Positions 18,068 through 25,680 of a DNA stretch of 64,000 nucleotides are shown piece after piece (within the stretch, counting starts at the first letter, position 1; every line of letters starts with the position of its first letter). Where the stretch lies: positions 62,001 through 126,000 of the forward strand of contig NZ_MBSS01000010.1 of NCBI RefSeq assembly GCF_001695855.1, in the 5' to 3' direction. The notes beneath the pieces were generated by a model. It was not told where the DNA came from, ran no database searches, and worked only from the letters and a program-made list of their open reading frames with translations. Made by a program: the position numbers and the translations under genes. Source of the DNA: Ensifer sp. LC163. Its GTDB lineage: Bacteria > Pseudomonadota > Alphaproteobacteria > Rhizobiales > Rhizobiaceae.

Positions 18068-18412
18068 CTAGGCGACAATCCGGCTGGCTGCAGTAGCGAC
18101 TTTGGCATAAGCGGTAATTGTCCGGTCCGCTTTAAAGGTGATGTCCCGTTCGACGCGCAGGCCAAGGCGACCACGAACGGATTGTATCTCCGAGAGAAGA
18201 ACGGAACCGAGTTCGGGGAACCCGACGCCGAGGTCGCAGAGCCCGAAGAGCAGATCGGGGTCCTCCGGTTCGGCAGAGGCGATCAACCATGTGGCGGCCG
18301 CGTCGGGCGTGAACAGTTTGACGAGCGGAAGCGGATCGAAGTCTGGATCGCGTTGGAAGCGCCGACCGTTGGTGATGAGGGCCGTGCGGATTTCATCGGT
18401 GATGAGGCGCAT
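18068..18412 (-). CDS. DUF2958 family protein
   Basis: 114 residues from ATG 18412 with a GGAGAA site. MRLITDEIRTALITNG, DPLPLVKLFTPDAAATWLIA and LLFGLCDLG.GFPELGSV are the hallmarks of DUF2958, a small family common on conjugative plasmids and beside DUF736 and ardC-type genes. The molecular role is unknown; the context suggests plasmid establishment or maintenance. It lies 71 bases downstream of the DUF736 gene and is probably co-transcribed with it. Confidence 0.85.
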   Translation of the reverse strand: MRLITDEIRTALITNGRRFQRDPDFDPLPLVKLFTPDAAATWLIASAEPEDPDLLFGLCDLGVGFPELGSVLLSEIQSVRGRLGLRVERDITFKADRTITAYAKVATAASRIVA

Positions 18413-18483
18413 TGGTATTCTCCAGGATGAAGGGGTTGGACGGAGAGGCCCCGCGATCACCGCGGGGCCGGCGTATGCGCCGC

Positions 18484-18807
18484 TCAGGCTGGATCGTTCC
18501 AGAGGATGACCTTGCGGTTCGCCTCGCCGCCGGGTGCAGGCGCGACATTGCCGAAGATCACGCCGATCTCGGGCGCTTCAAGCTTGACCGAGAGGTATTC
18601 CTCGCCGGTGCGCTGCGAGTTCCGGTACCAGGCGGCGCCGATCTCGAAGCCAGTGCGGCGGTGGATGATGCGATAGTCAGGGGCGCCTTCGCTTGCCTTC
18701 TGGGCATTCGGGATGAGGGCGATTGGGGCGTTGACCTTGATGGTGGCGAAGAGACCTTCGAGGGTGCCGTCGGTCTTTTCGGTAAGGGTTGCGATCGTGG
18801 TGGCCAT
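18484..18807 (-). CDS. DUF736 family protein
   Basis: 107 residues: MATTIATLTEKTDGTLEG, IALIPN, PDYRIIHRRTGFEIGAAW and LSVKLEAPE. These are typical of DUF736, a compact beta-rich family found on proteobacterial plasmids and ICEs near tra genes; its function is not established. It has a GGAG ribosome site and a structured leader (element C). A decayed second copy lies about 350 bases upstream. Confidence 0.88.
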   Translation of the reverse strand: MATTIATLTEKTDGTLEGLFATIKVNAPIALIPNAQKASEGAPDYRIIHRRTGFEIGAAWYRNSQRTGEEYLSVKLEAPEIGVIFGNVAPAPGGEANRKVILWNDPA

Positions 18808-18873
18808 GATGCTGTCTCCTTCGGTTACTCGGGAACCATTCCCGATGGCGCCCGAAGAAGGGGCCGAGCCGCA

Positions 18874-18920
18874 AGTGTCACCGCAGCGAAGCGGAGGGAA
18901 ACCCCTTGCGGGTTGACACT
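18874..18920 (-). other. Structured leader element C
   Basis: AGTGTCA (18874-18880) and TGACACT (18914-18920) enclose GC-rich inner stems. It begins 67 bases upstream of the DUF736 gene. The arms differ in sequence from A and B, but the layout is alike. Confidence 0.45.
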
Positions 18921-19159
18921 GGACGCGGCCGGTCCCTTAGAAAGGCGACATCGAGAACGGGAATGGTTTCCGAGCGACCGATCGGGAGACGCGTGGTCCG
19001 TACCCGCATCGCATCCTAGCGTTCAAAACCGGCATTGGGGGTTGCACGAGGCTGGAATTTCATGAGCAACGCTATCGCCCGGAAATCATGCGGGGTTGGG
19101 AGGCCGCCGCGCGTTTCGTCATTAGCCGAGACAGCCGACGGACTGGCTCGCAAGATCCG

Positions 19160-19260
19160 CCAATGCCCGCGAGTTGCCTAAGATCACGCCGATCGTGCTT
19201 GCAGTGTGACCGAGAGGTCTTGCTCGCCGGTGTGCTGTAACCGGCATCCGCGGCCTCTAT
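19160..19260 (-). pseudogene. Relic of a second DUF736 gene
   Basis: The DNA aligns with the 3' half of the DUF736 gene around 18535-18640, sharing AAGATCACGCCGATC, TGACCGAGAGGT and CTCGCCGGTG, but it has small indels and stops and no intact frame. It shows that this small-gene block was once duplicated. The rest of 18921-19322 shows no gene. Confidence 0.6.
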
Positions 19261-19322
19261 GAATACCCGATCGACAAGCGCAGACAGCTTCGTGCGTCGG
19301 AACAGACAACTGGCCCAGCGTG

Positions 19323-19532
19323 TCAATCGTCGATCCGAAATCCGACCTTCACAACCACCTGATAGTGCGCCACCGCGCCATCCTTGATGTGTCCCCGGAT
19401 TTGATCGACCTCGAACCATTCGAGATTTCTCATGGTTTTCGAGGCCCGCATAATCGCCGTCTCGATCGCCTCGGTTAAAGAGACTTTCGAACTACCGATA
19501 AGTTCCACCTTCTTGTAGACATGGTCGCTCAC
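19323..19532 (-). CDS. Dodecin family flavin-binding protein
   Basis: 69 residues, the full family length. MSDHVYKKVELIGSS, AIETAIMRASKTMRNLEWFEV and GAVAHYQVVVKVGFRIDD match the dodecin fold. The WFEV tryptophan stacks on flavin and the Q of HYQV contacts it. Dodecins form dodecamers that store riboflavin/FMN and buffer free flavin in the cytosol. It lies between the DUF736 block and virB11 but has its own AGGAT-type ribosome site, so it need not be part of the transfer system. Confidence 0.9.
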   Translation of the reverse strand: MSDHVYKKVELIGSSKVSLTEAIETAIMRASKTMRNLEWFEVDQIRGHIKDGAVAHYQVVVKVGFRIDD

Positions 19533-19855
19533 GTTATCCTCCCATATTGGTTCAGGCTACGCTTGGCTTCAAAAGGGGCTCGTGGGCATCGCTCGACGGG
19601 ATTGCTGCTCAATCGATCGGGCATCGTCACGCCGACAACGCTGCGTCAAAAGTCTGCTTGCATTGAAATGCACTGCTAAACACCAACGATCCGGCAATAC
19701 CCGGTTGTTGTCAAACAATGTCAGAGGCGAAGGCTGCGCCGCGGCCAAGTGATCAATCGACCACAATTGACCCGGTGTTCACTGCGCCGCGCAACCTTAA
19801 AGACATGGAGAGCCGGCCGAGAGCATACGGCCCGGCGCTGCTGCGGCAGAAGGCA
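19533..19855. other. Interval between virB11 and dodecin
   Basis: About 320 bases holding the end of the virB transcript and the dodecin promoter. No gene, strong hairpin or repeat was recognised. Confidence 0.4.
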
Positions 19856-20851
19856 CTACGCCGAGCGGCTTGACCATATCTCTGTCACCCGGAACTTCCC
19901 CTCTACCCGTTTGCATTGAATGACGACATCGACCAACATCTTCAAGAGGCTGCGGATATCGTCGCGTGCGAGGTCCTGCCCGCCGTCCGATTCCTTAACG
20001 AGAAGGGTCAACTGCTCAAACGCGAGGGCTGCCGAGTCAGCGTGCACTGTGGTGATGGACCCTGGATGCCCGGAGTTGATATTTCGGATGTAGTAGAAAG
20101 CCGTGCCGTCGCGCAGTTCCTGCAGCAGGACACGATCGGGACGCATCCGCAGGCTTGACTCCAGCAGTTCCTTGGGACCGATTTTCGCAAGGCCCTGTTC
20201 ACCTTTCGAATAGAACAGCCGAACGTGGTTCGGTTGCGATATGACCAACTCGGCTGTGTCCTCGATTGTGATAATGCGCTCGAACGTCGGAATGTGCTGG
20301 ATCAGCGCCTTCGACAGCGTGGTTTTACCCGACCCGGTCGCTCCGGAAACAATGATGTTCTTCCGGGCAAGAACCGATTGCTTCAGGAACGCCGCATAGT
20401 TTCCTGCTTTGTAAAGTTGCGACAGTCTTCTATCCGCATTGTCGGGTCGATCATATGCCGGCGCGGTCACGGCAAACAGCCCTGCTGCGTCGAGGCCGCT
20501 TAACGACAGAGACATCGATGAGGGTTTGCGAATGGTAATGCTAACCGTGCCTCTTGTTGTTGCCGGGGGGATAACGATCTGAATGCGCTCGTCGTCCGGA
20601 AGAGTTGCCGAAAGGATCGGCCTCGCCTCGTCGATCGCCTGATGCGAATGACTGGCAACCGCGCGGGCGAGACGCATCAGTCTGTCGAAGGTCAGTTCCG
20701 CAACGTCAAAGCGCGACCAGCCAGCGGTACCTTCGGCCAGGACTTCGCCCGGCCGGTTAATGACTACCTCATAGAGTGTGGGGTTTTGCAGCAACCCGGC
20801 GATCGGCTGGAGAAGCTGGCGCACGACAGGCGCATCGCACGTTCCTGTCAC
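19856..20851 (-). CDS. virB11: T4SS ATPase VirB11
   Basis: 331 residues. The N-terminal domain is followed by the secretion ATPase core: Walker A GATGSGKTT near residue 170, an Asp box (ITIEDTAEL), Walker B region (RPDRVLLQELRDG) and the His box GHPGSITTVHAD. It forms a hexamer at the cytoplasmic side of the VirB channel and powers pilus assembly and DNA transfer. It starts 10 bases after virB10 and is the last gene of the operon. Confidence 0.95.
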   Translation of the reverse strand: MTGTCDAPVVRQLLQPIAGLLQNPTLYEVVINRPGEVLAEGTAGWSRFDVAELTFDRLMRLARAVASHSHQAIDEARPILSATLPDDERIQIVIPPATTRGTVSITIRKPSSMSLSLSGLDAAGLFAVTAPAYDRPDNADRRLSQLYKAGNYAAFLKQSVLARKNIIVSGATGSGKTTLSKALIQHIPTFERIITIEDTAELVISQPNHVRLFYSKGEQGLAKIGPKELLESSLRMRPDRVLLQELRDGTAFYYIRNINSGHPGSITTVHADSAALAFEQLTLLVKESDGGQDLARDDIRSLLKMLVDVVIQCKRVEGKFRVTEIWSSRSA

Positions 20852-20861
20852 GCCCCTATCC

Positions 20862-22034
20862 TCATTTCGTTACCAAGCGCTCGCGTTTGCTGAAGTCGCC
20901 GAGGACGGAACGATCGAGAATAATGTTGCGTGGCTCTGTCACCAGCAATTCATAGATCGCGGAAAAATCGAGATCACGCGCCACGAAAATCGACACGAGC
21001 TCGCCCTGATGCTTGTTTAGCGTCGGGGCAATATTGATCGATTGCTCGACGGCGATCGCTGCCGCTTGTCTGCCGGCGCTCGTCGTACCCTCCGCGTCGA
21101 CGTTCTGATCCTGTAATTGCCTTCCGGCAAAGCTCGCGACATCACCAACGATCGACAGGAGCAAAGCACTGCCGAAGCGCTCCCACCAATGGCTGTCGAC
21201 ATGACCGTCAAAACCGGCGCGACCGAGCGCATCGGTTGCGGGTGAAGCAAGCGCGATGATGACACCTGCTGGCGTTTTCGCACGGTTCCAGAGGACGAAG
21301 AGCCGCTTCTGGCCGCGCCGCAGACCGCCGCGGTATTCGCCGACAATCTGCGTGCCCTTCTCCATCAGCACCACACGGCCGTTATCCGAGAAGACGTCGC
21401 GATTGATGACACAGCTCGCGAAGCCAGGTTGGTCAGAAGACAGCGCCGTTTCGAGCACGCAAGGGATCGAAGTTCCCATCGCAACGATGTAGTTCCGGTT
21501 GCCGAGATGTCCGGCGCGCGAACCTTCGAGCCGTGTCGGCTTCAGCATGCGATCAAAACGCTGATCTTCGTTCTCGCCTACCTCGCCGCCAAGCGTGCCG
21601 TTAATGGGCAGATAGGTCGAAGCTTGATCCGGCGCTGACTGCGTGTATTCGGAACGGCGATCGATCCCTTGGCCGGCGCTGAAGGCCATGACGGGCGCTC
21701 GCCGGGCAGATTCCAGAAGCTCGTCCTTTTCGGGTTCGATGGGCGTTTCGGCGACAACCGGGGTTGGCAATTTGACTTCGGGTAATGGCTCCACCGTCTT
21801 CGGCTCCTCTTTTGCTGGCTCGAAGTCCGTTGCTTGCCGGATGACCACCCGCTCCTCACGATTGGCATTCGGGTCAAGGGTCTGCGAACGCATCTGCCAC
21901 AGTCCGAAACCGATGAAGGCGAGGACAGCTGCGACAACGGCGCCGCGTCTGAGAGCAGGGTTGCTGTCGAATCCTTGGGGAAGCTGGGCATGTCCGCGTT
22001 CGCCGGGAATCGTCGTTGGAACATCGTCTGTCAT
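20862..22034 (-). CDS. virB10: T4SS channel protein VirB10
   Basis: 390 residues. A cytoplasmic N-terminus is followed by one membrane helix (about 31-48), a proline/glutamate-rich periplasmic linker (EEPKTVEPLPEVKLPTPV), and the VirB10 beta-barrel domain with VAMGTSIPCVLETAL, GTQIVGEYRGG and the antenna region. It spans both membranes and senses ATP use by VirB11/TraG. It overlaps virB9 by 4 bases. Confidence 0.95.
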   Translation of the reverse strand: MTDDVPTTIPGERGHAQLPQGFDSNPALRRGAVVAAVLAFIGFGLWQMRSQTLDPNANREERVVIRQATDFEPAKEEPKTVEPLPEVKLPTPVVAETPIEPEKDELLESARRAPVMAFSAGQGIDRRSEYTQSAPDQASTYLPINGTLGGEVGENEDQRFDRMLKPTRLEGSRAGHLGNRNYIVAMGTSIPCVLETALSSDQPGFASCVINRDVFSDNGRVVLMEKGTQIVGEYRGGLRRGQKRLFVLWNRAKTPAGVIIALASPATDALGRAGFDGHVDSHWWERFGSALLLSIVGDVASFAGRQLQDQNVDAEGTTSAGRQAAAIAVEQSINIAPTLNKHQGELVSIFVARDLDFSAIYELLVTEPRNIILDRSVLGDFSKRERLVTK

Positions 22035-22912
22035 TGTACGTCTCTTTGTGCTGTGTCCTCATATGGTGCCTTGACGACCCTCTCCACCGATGGGGATGTC
22101 GTATGTGTACCGGGGTTGTATCCGCCAAGAGTATGGGCTTCGTTGAAGACGCAGATCACATCCACTCCCTGACGCAGGATGAACTTGCGGCTGATGGCGT
22201 GAACGAGCACGAGACCACCGGAGACGGATTTCGGGACGAGACTTTCGGTTCCGTCGGAGTTCTCAAGATAGATTGCCGGGATCTCCCGATTGTCTGGGAA
22301 AACAAACGTTGTAAGTTTGCCGTTGTCGTAAACGGCCTGCGGTTCGATCGCGGCAGATCCTTGCACCGAATATTGCCAGTTGCGCGGGCCATATTGCTCA
22401 TGGAGCGCCAAAACGTCATTTGCAGCGCCGGCTTTCTCGGCTAGGCCTCGGGCGTGCGCTTCCAGGCGCCGGCGCTGCGCCTCGTCGGCGGGATAGCGGT
22501 ACTTGACATAGAAATAGGTATCTTGTCCGGCAGCAACGGAGCCGTCGCGCACCGTCAACTCCATCTGGTAACTGCGCTTGGAGCCATCCCGTCTTGTCGT
22601 GACTATGGAGATGTTGGTAATCGGCTGGTTCTCGCGGGGTTTTAGGAACAGAATATTTCCGGCCGGCGCCACCTCCCAGGCTACCGAATTGCCGAGCGCC
22701 ACATGCGCGATCTCCTCATTGGGCGCAAACTCCACCTGCACCGACGAGCGCAGCGTGCCGACGATGCGGGTGATGTTGTAGGGCTGGTAGTTGACGAAAC
22801 GAACACGGTTGTCCTGCTCGGCGCCGCTCGGAATATCGAGGGCCAAGGCGGGATGAAACACCGTGGTGACGGCGACAATGGCGGCAAAGACTGGCAATGA
22901 AATTGTCTTCAA
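22031..22912 (-). CDS. virB9: T4SS outer-membrane core protein VirB9
   Basis: 293 residues with a Sec signal peptide (MKTISLPVFAAIVAVTTVFHPALA) and mature start near LDIPSG. NYQPYNITRI, FAPNEEIAHVALG and FLKPRENQPITNISIVTTR are signature VirB9/TrbG/CagX motifs, and the C-terminal domain has FVFPDNREIPAIY. Together with VirB7 and VirB10 it forms the outer-membrane core ring. Both ends overlap neighbours by 4 bases. Confidence 0.95.
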   Translation of the reverse strand: MKTISLPVFAAIVAVTTVFHPALALDIPSGAEQDNRVRFVNYQPYNITRIVGTLRSSVQVEFAPNEEIAHVALGNSVAWEVAPAGNILFLKPRENQPITNISIVTTRRDGSKRSYQMELTVRDGSVAAGQDTYFYVKYRYPADEAQRRRLEAHARGLAEKAGAANDVLALHEQYGPRNWQYSVQGSAAIEPQAVYDNGKLTTFVFPDNREIPAIYLENSDGTESLVPKSVSGGLVLVHAISRKFILRQGVDVICVFNEAHTLGGYNPGTHTTSPSVERVVKAPYEDTAQRDVQ

Positions 22913-23580
22913 TTGATCGCCTCCGGATCTGCGCGATATTCACTGACGACGAAGCCAAGCGGATTGACCAGGCGGTCGGTCGAGGAGACCGGGGCGTTGA
23001 CATACGAGTAAGTGATCGTCGCAACCCAATGGGTCGTGCGCACATCGTCTGCCCGGGTGATGGTGCTGAGAAAGCGCACCGACACGACGCTTGCGTTGAT
23101 CAGGGAGATCGACTTGATCGTGACTTTCGCCGTCGAACCGCGCCCGTAGACATTTTGTGGGGAGTTGGGATTGCTGCCGCGGTAAAGGGTGGCAAAGCGC
23201 ATCTGCTCGGGTTGCGCCGACAGGAGGGAGACCGTCTCGAAATTCTCCTTAGCCTCCGACCAAACATAGCCTTCGCGCGCCCTGACATAGCGCGCAGCAA
23301 AATACTTGGTCACCGCTTCGTCGTAGCTTGCAGCCCCCGAGGTCAGGGCCGACACCACGTCGACAATCCCGGTCGAGTTGTCGACACGCACGACGAATGG
23401 CACCGCCGTCTTCAATGGCGCGAGCGCGGCGACTGCAAAGACAGCGGCGCTGGCAACGAAGCTCGCAACAATCGCAATAACCCAGGCAATTCGTGCCGAA
23501 CGCTCGACGCTTATCAAGCGATCATGATCGAAGCGGCGCGCCCTGTCGAAATACGCCTTCAAACCATCGGAGGTGATCAT
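22909..23580 (-). CDS. virB8: T4SS inner-membrane protein VirB8
   Basis: 223 residues from ATG 23580, whose ATGA overlaps the virB7 stop; a start 8 codons upstream is less likely. A single helix (WVIAIVASFVASAAVFAVAAL) is followed by the NTF2-like periplasmic domain with VPFVVRVDNSTG, EAVTKYFAARYVRAREGY and NPLGFVVSEYR. VirB8 nucleates assembly of the channel and links inner and outer complexes. Confidence 0.94.
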   Translation of the reverse strand: MITSDGLKAYFDRARRFDHDRLISVERSARIAWVIAIVASFVASAAVFAVAALAPLKTAVPFVVRVDNSTGIVDVVSALTSGAASYDEAVTKYFAARYVRAREGYVWSEAKENFETVSLLSAQPEQMRFATLYRGSNPNSPQNVYGRGSTAKVTIKSISLINASVVSVRFLSTITRADDVRTTHWVATITYSYVNAPVSSTDRLVNPLGFVVSEYRADPEAIN

Positions 23581-23831
23581 TGGCGCCCCAGCTCGCCTGC
23601 GCATTTGCGATAGGATGCGCGTTCGTCAAACTCCTCGAAGGCAGCGGGACCTCGCTCTTCAAGCAAGTAACCGAGCGGTTTGGCAGCACGTTGTTTGCCG
23701 CCCTCCCATTGCCACATTGAACGGTTGAGCGGGCGTTTGGCGTATCCATCGCATTTTGGGAGATGAGAAGTCATGGTGTTGCATCCGCTGACCAGGGCCA
23801 ACAATAAGAGGCAGGAGACAGTTCGCGGCAT
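23577..23831 (-). CDS. virB7: VirB7-like lipoprotein
   Basis: 84 residues from ATG 23831. A lipoprotein signal MPRTVSCLLLLALVSGC ends in the lipobox LVSGC. The mature part (NTMTSHLPKCDGYAKRPLN...) carries two further cysteines. It is longer than Agrobacterium VirB7 (55 residues) but lies in the canonical place between virB6 and virB8. It probably stabilises VirB9 in the outer membrane. The identity rests on position and lipobox rather than on sequence likeness. Confidence 0.75.
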   Translation of the reverse strand: MPRTVSCLLLLALVSGCNTMTSHLPKCDGYAKRPLNRSMWQWEGGKQRAAKPLGYLLEERGPAAFEEFDERASYRKCAGELGRQ

Positions 23832-23909
23832 ATCGAGCGGTATCCCTTGTTCATCCATTAAGGGGGCGCAGCGCCGTTGAGGCACCTTGCTGGAAGAGCA
23901 TTGGCAGGA

Positions 23910-24842
23910 TCACGACGTGTCGTGTGCCGACAAGCTGCGTACGGCGGCGCGCATGCCGCGCCGCGCGGTGCGCTGGACGGCTGCGGCTGCGGAGATGAGC
24001 GTACTGTCATGAGCGTCGCGTGCCACAGAGTAGCCATAGGTGAGCGACGCACCGCCGGCAGCAAGGGATGCTGCGATACCGGGGAGCTGATAAAAGACAT
24101 AGAGGCTTGCGATCCCAATGGCTCCGATCGCTATCGGCCGCATCAAGACGTCCTCATAGGCTTCGACCGTGGTGAACGACGTGTCGAGGGTCGTGATCAG
24201 GAGCGAGCCGACCGCAACGACCAGGATCTGTAAGATGACGTAATTGACCAGCTGACTGATCCAGGCTTCGGTGAAGCGCCGCGTGCTGTGAAACATCGCC
24301 AGTGCAATGAAAATGGGACCGAGTGCCAGAATGATTGCGAGTGCGACGCGGGCATAGAGGGAGACGATATAGCCGATGGCAGCGACGATGAATGTAATGA
24401 CGACCATCAAGAGACCACCGAACGCGGTCGCGATGTCGAGCGGCCAAGAGCTTCTGTTCCAGATTTGGTTGGCCGACGCCTGCCCCTTGTCGAGCAGCGC
24501 ATCAAATGTCGAAGCACTCGGTACGGTGCCGGTGTTGAGTGCGGTGGAGATTTCCTGCGGCAGACTGGTGAAGAATAGATCAGTTACAAACACACGATAG
24601 TCCGCAGCATTGCGCACGAGCATCACCAAGATGCCGAGCTTGATCGCGCGGTAGGCAAACTCCAGAACAGGCGCCTCAATCGACCCTCTGAGGACCAGAT
24701 AGCCATAGAGGACGACATAGAGCACGAGAGCCACCGTCAGCGGCCCCGCCACCCACGTGCTGATGTTGGATGTTCCGGAAGAAATGAAACTCTCAAGCGG
24801 AGCCTTGAACTGATTGTCAAGGAAAGCAAAGACCTGGTACAT
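23910..24842 (-). CDS. virB6: T4SS polytopic membrane protein VirB6
   Basis: 310 residues from ATG 24842 (MYQVFAFLDNQFK). The longer open frame upstream overlaps the small lipoprotein gene and is not the likely start. It has five or more hydrophobic helices, including VALVLYVVLYGYLVL, LLMVVITFIVAAIGYIV and ALAIILALGPIFIALAMF, the conserved TrbL/VirB6 core. It forms the inner-membrane part of the translocation channel. Confidence 0.93.
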   Translation of the reverse strand: MYQVFAFLDNQFKAPLESFISSGTSNISTWVAGPLTVALVLYVVLYGYLVLRGSIEAPVLEFAYRAIKLGILVMLVRNAADYRVFVTDLFFTSLPQEISTALNTGTVPSASTFDALLDKGQASANQIWNRSSWPLDIATAFGGLLMVVITFIVAAIGYIVSLYARVALAIILALGPIFIALAMFHSTRRFTEAWISQLVNYVILQILVVAVGSLLITTLDTSFTTVEAYEDVLMRPIAIGAIGIASLYVFYQLPGIAASLAAGGASLTYGYSVARDAHDSTLISAAAAVQRTARRGMRAAVRSLSAHDTS

Positions 24843-24847
24843 CCGCC

Positions 24848-24991
24848 CTAGCCCCCAAGCGCCTTGTTCATTCGCTCGAGCCGGCCTTTGCCATCGGCCG
24901 CCTCGGCGAAGAGGTTCAAGTCGGTGAGAACCGGTTCGCCGTGCGAACAGGCGGCCAGCAACAGCAGACGGGTCAATATCGACTTTGTCAT
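24848..24991 (-). CDS. Short entry-exclusion-like lipoprotein (47 residues)
   Basis: ATG 24991 overlaps the virB5 stop (ATGA) and the frame ends 5 bases before virB6. The 47 residues begin MTKSILTRLLLLAACSHG: a signal peptide with lipobox LAAC, leaving a mature tail of only 33 residues ending NKALGG. Small lipoproteins between virB5 and virB6 are common in VirB-type conjugation operons, where the Eex group blocks redundant mating. The family assignment is by position and lipobox only. Confidence 0.7.
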   Translation of the reverse strand: MTKSILTRLLLLAACSHGEPVLTDLNLFAEAADGKGRLERMNKALGG

Positions 24992-25680
24992 TTGAGCGCG
25001 GCTCCCATTGCGTCCATCCGTTTGCGCCAGTCTTCTGCCTGGCGTTGCAGATCAACCTGAACCTGTGCTTGCTGGATCATCTGCAGCGCCTGCATGCGCA
25101 GGGTGTCCGTCTCGAGGAAGGCGGTCTCGGCAAGCAGCCGCGCCTGAAGGTCTGCTATGTCCTTGGCGTCGCCGGCCGCGGCAATCTGTTTGCGCAACTC
25201 GTCGATGCCGTCGATGCGCCTGGTTGCTGCGTCATAGATCTGCTGCCCGAGGCTCATCTGACCGGCGTTGCGGCTCTGCATGCGAGCAAGTTCTGAGGTG
25301 TAGAAATCGTTGGCGCTGGTTTTATAGATGCTGTTGTTATCCAGGAATTTCGTGGCGGAATCGCCAAAGGCGCCGGCGCCTGTGCCCTGTAGCAACCCTT
25401 GGACCGCTGAGAAATCGTGGGGTAGCGCGTTGCGGATCGCCGGATCGTTCAAGATGGTTGCGATATCAGCCATATCGGTCAGCTTGTTCAGGGAGCCGTA
25501 AAGCTGCTGGGCCTGATCAAGCTGCGCCTTCATCGTGTCCAGCTGCTTGGTCAACTGGCCTATGCTCTCTATCTGCTTGGCGATTGCAGCGTTGTCGACA
25601 ACCGGGATCCCCTGCCCTGAGGCCCCTGCTGCATAAAGTGCGACGGCTGCAGCGATCATCACTGTCTTCATCCGGATCAT
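24988..25680 (-). CDS. virB5: T4SS minor pilin VirB5
   Basis: 230 residues with a signal peptide (MIRMKTVMIAAAVALYAAGASG). The mature protein is helical and glutamine-rich: IGQLTKQLDTMKAQLDQAQQLYGSL at the start and QQAQVQVDLQRQAEDWRKRMDAM at the end, typical of VirB5/TraC pilus-tip proteins that contact the recipient. It overlaps virB4 by 4 bases. Confidence 0.92.
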   Translation of the reverse strand: MIRMKTVMIAAAVALYAAGASGQGIPVVDNAAIAKQIESIGQLTKQLDTMKAQLDQAQQLYGSLNKLTDMADIATILNDPAIRNALPHDFSAVQGLLQGTGAGAFGDSATKFLDNNSIYKTSANDFYTSELARMQSRNAGQMSLGQQIYDAATRRIDGIDELRKQIAAAGDAKDIADLQARLLAETAFLETDTLRMQALQMIQQAQVQVDLQRQAEDWRKRMDAMGAALK

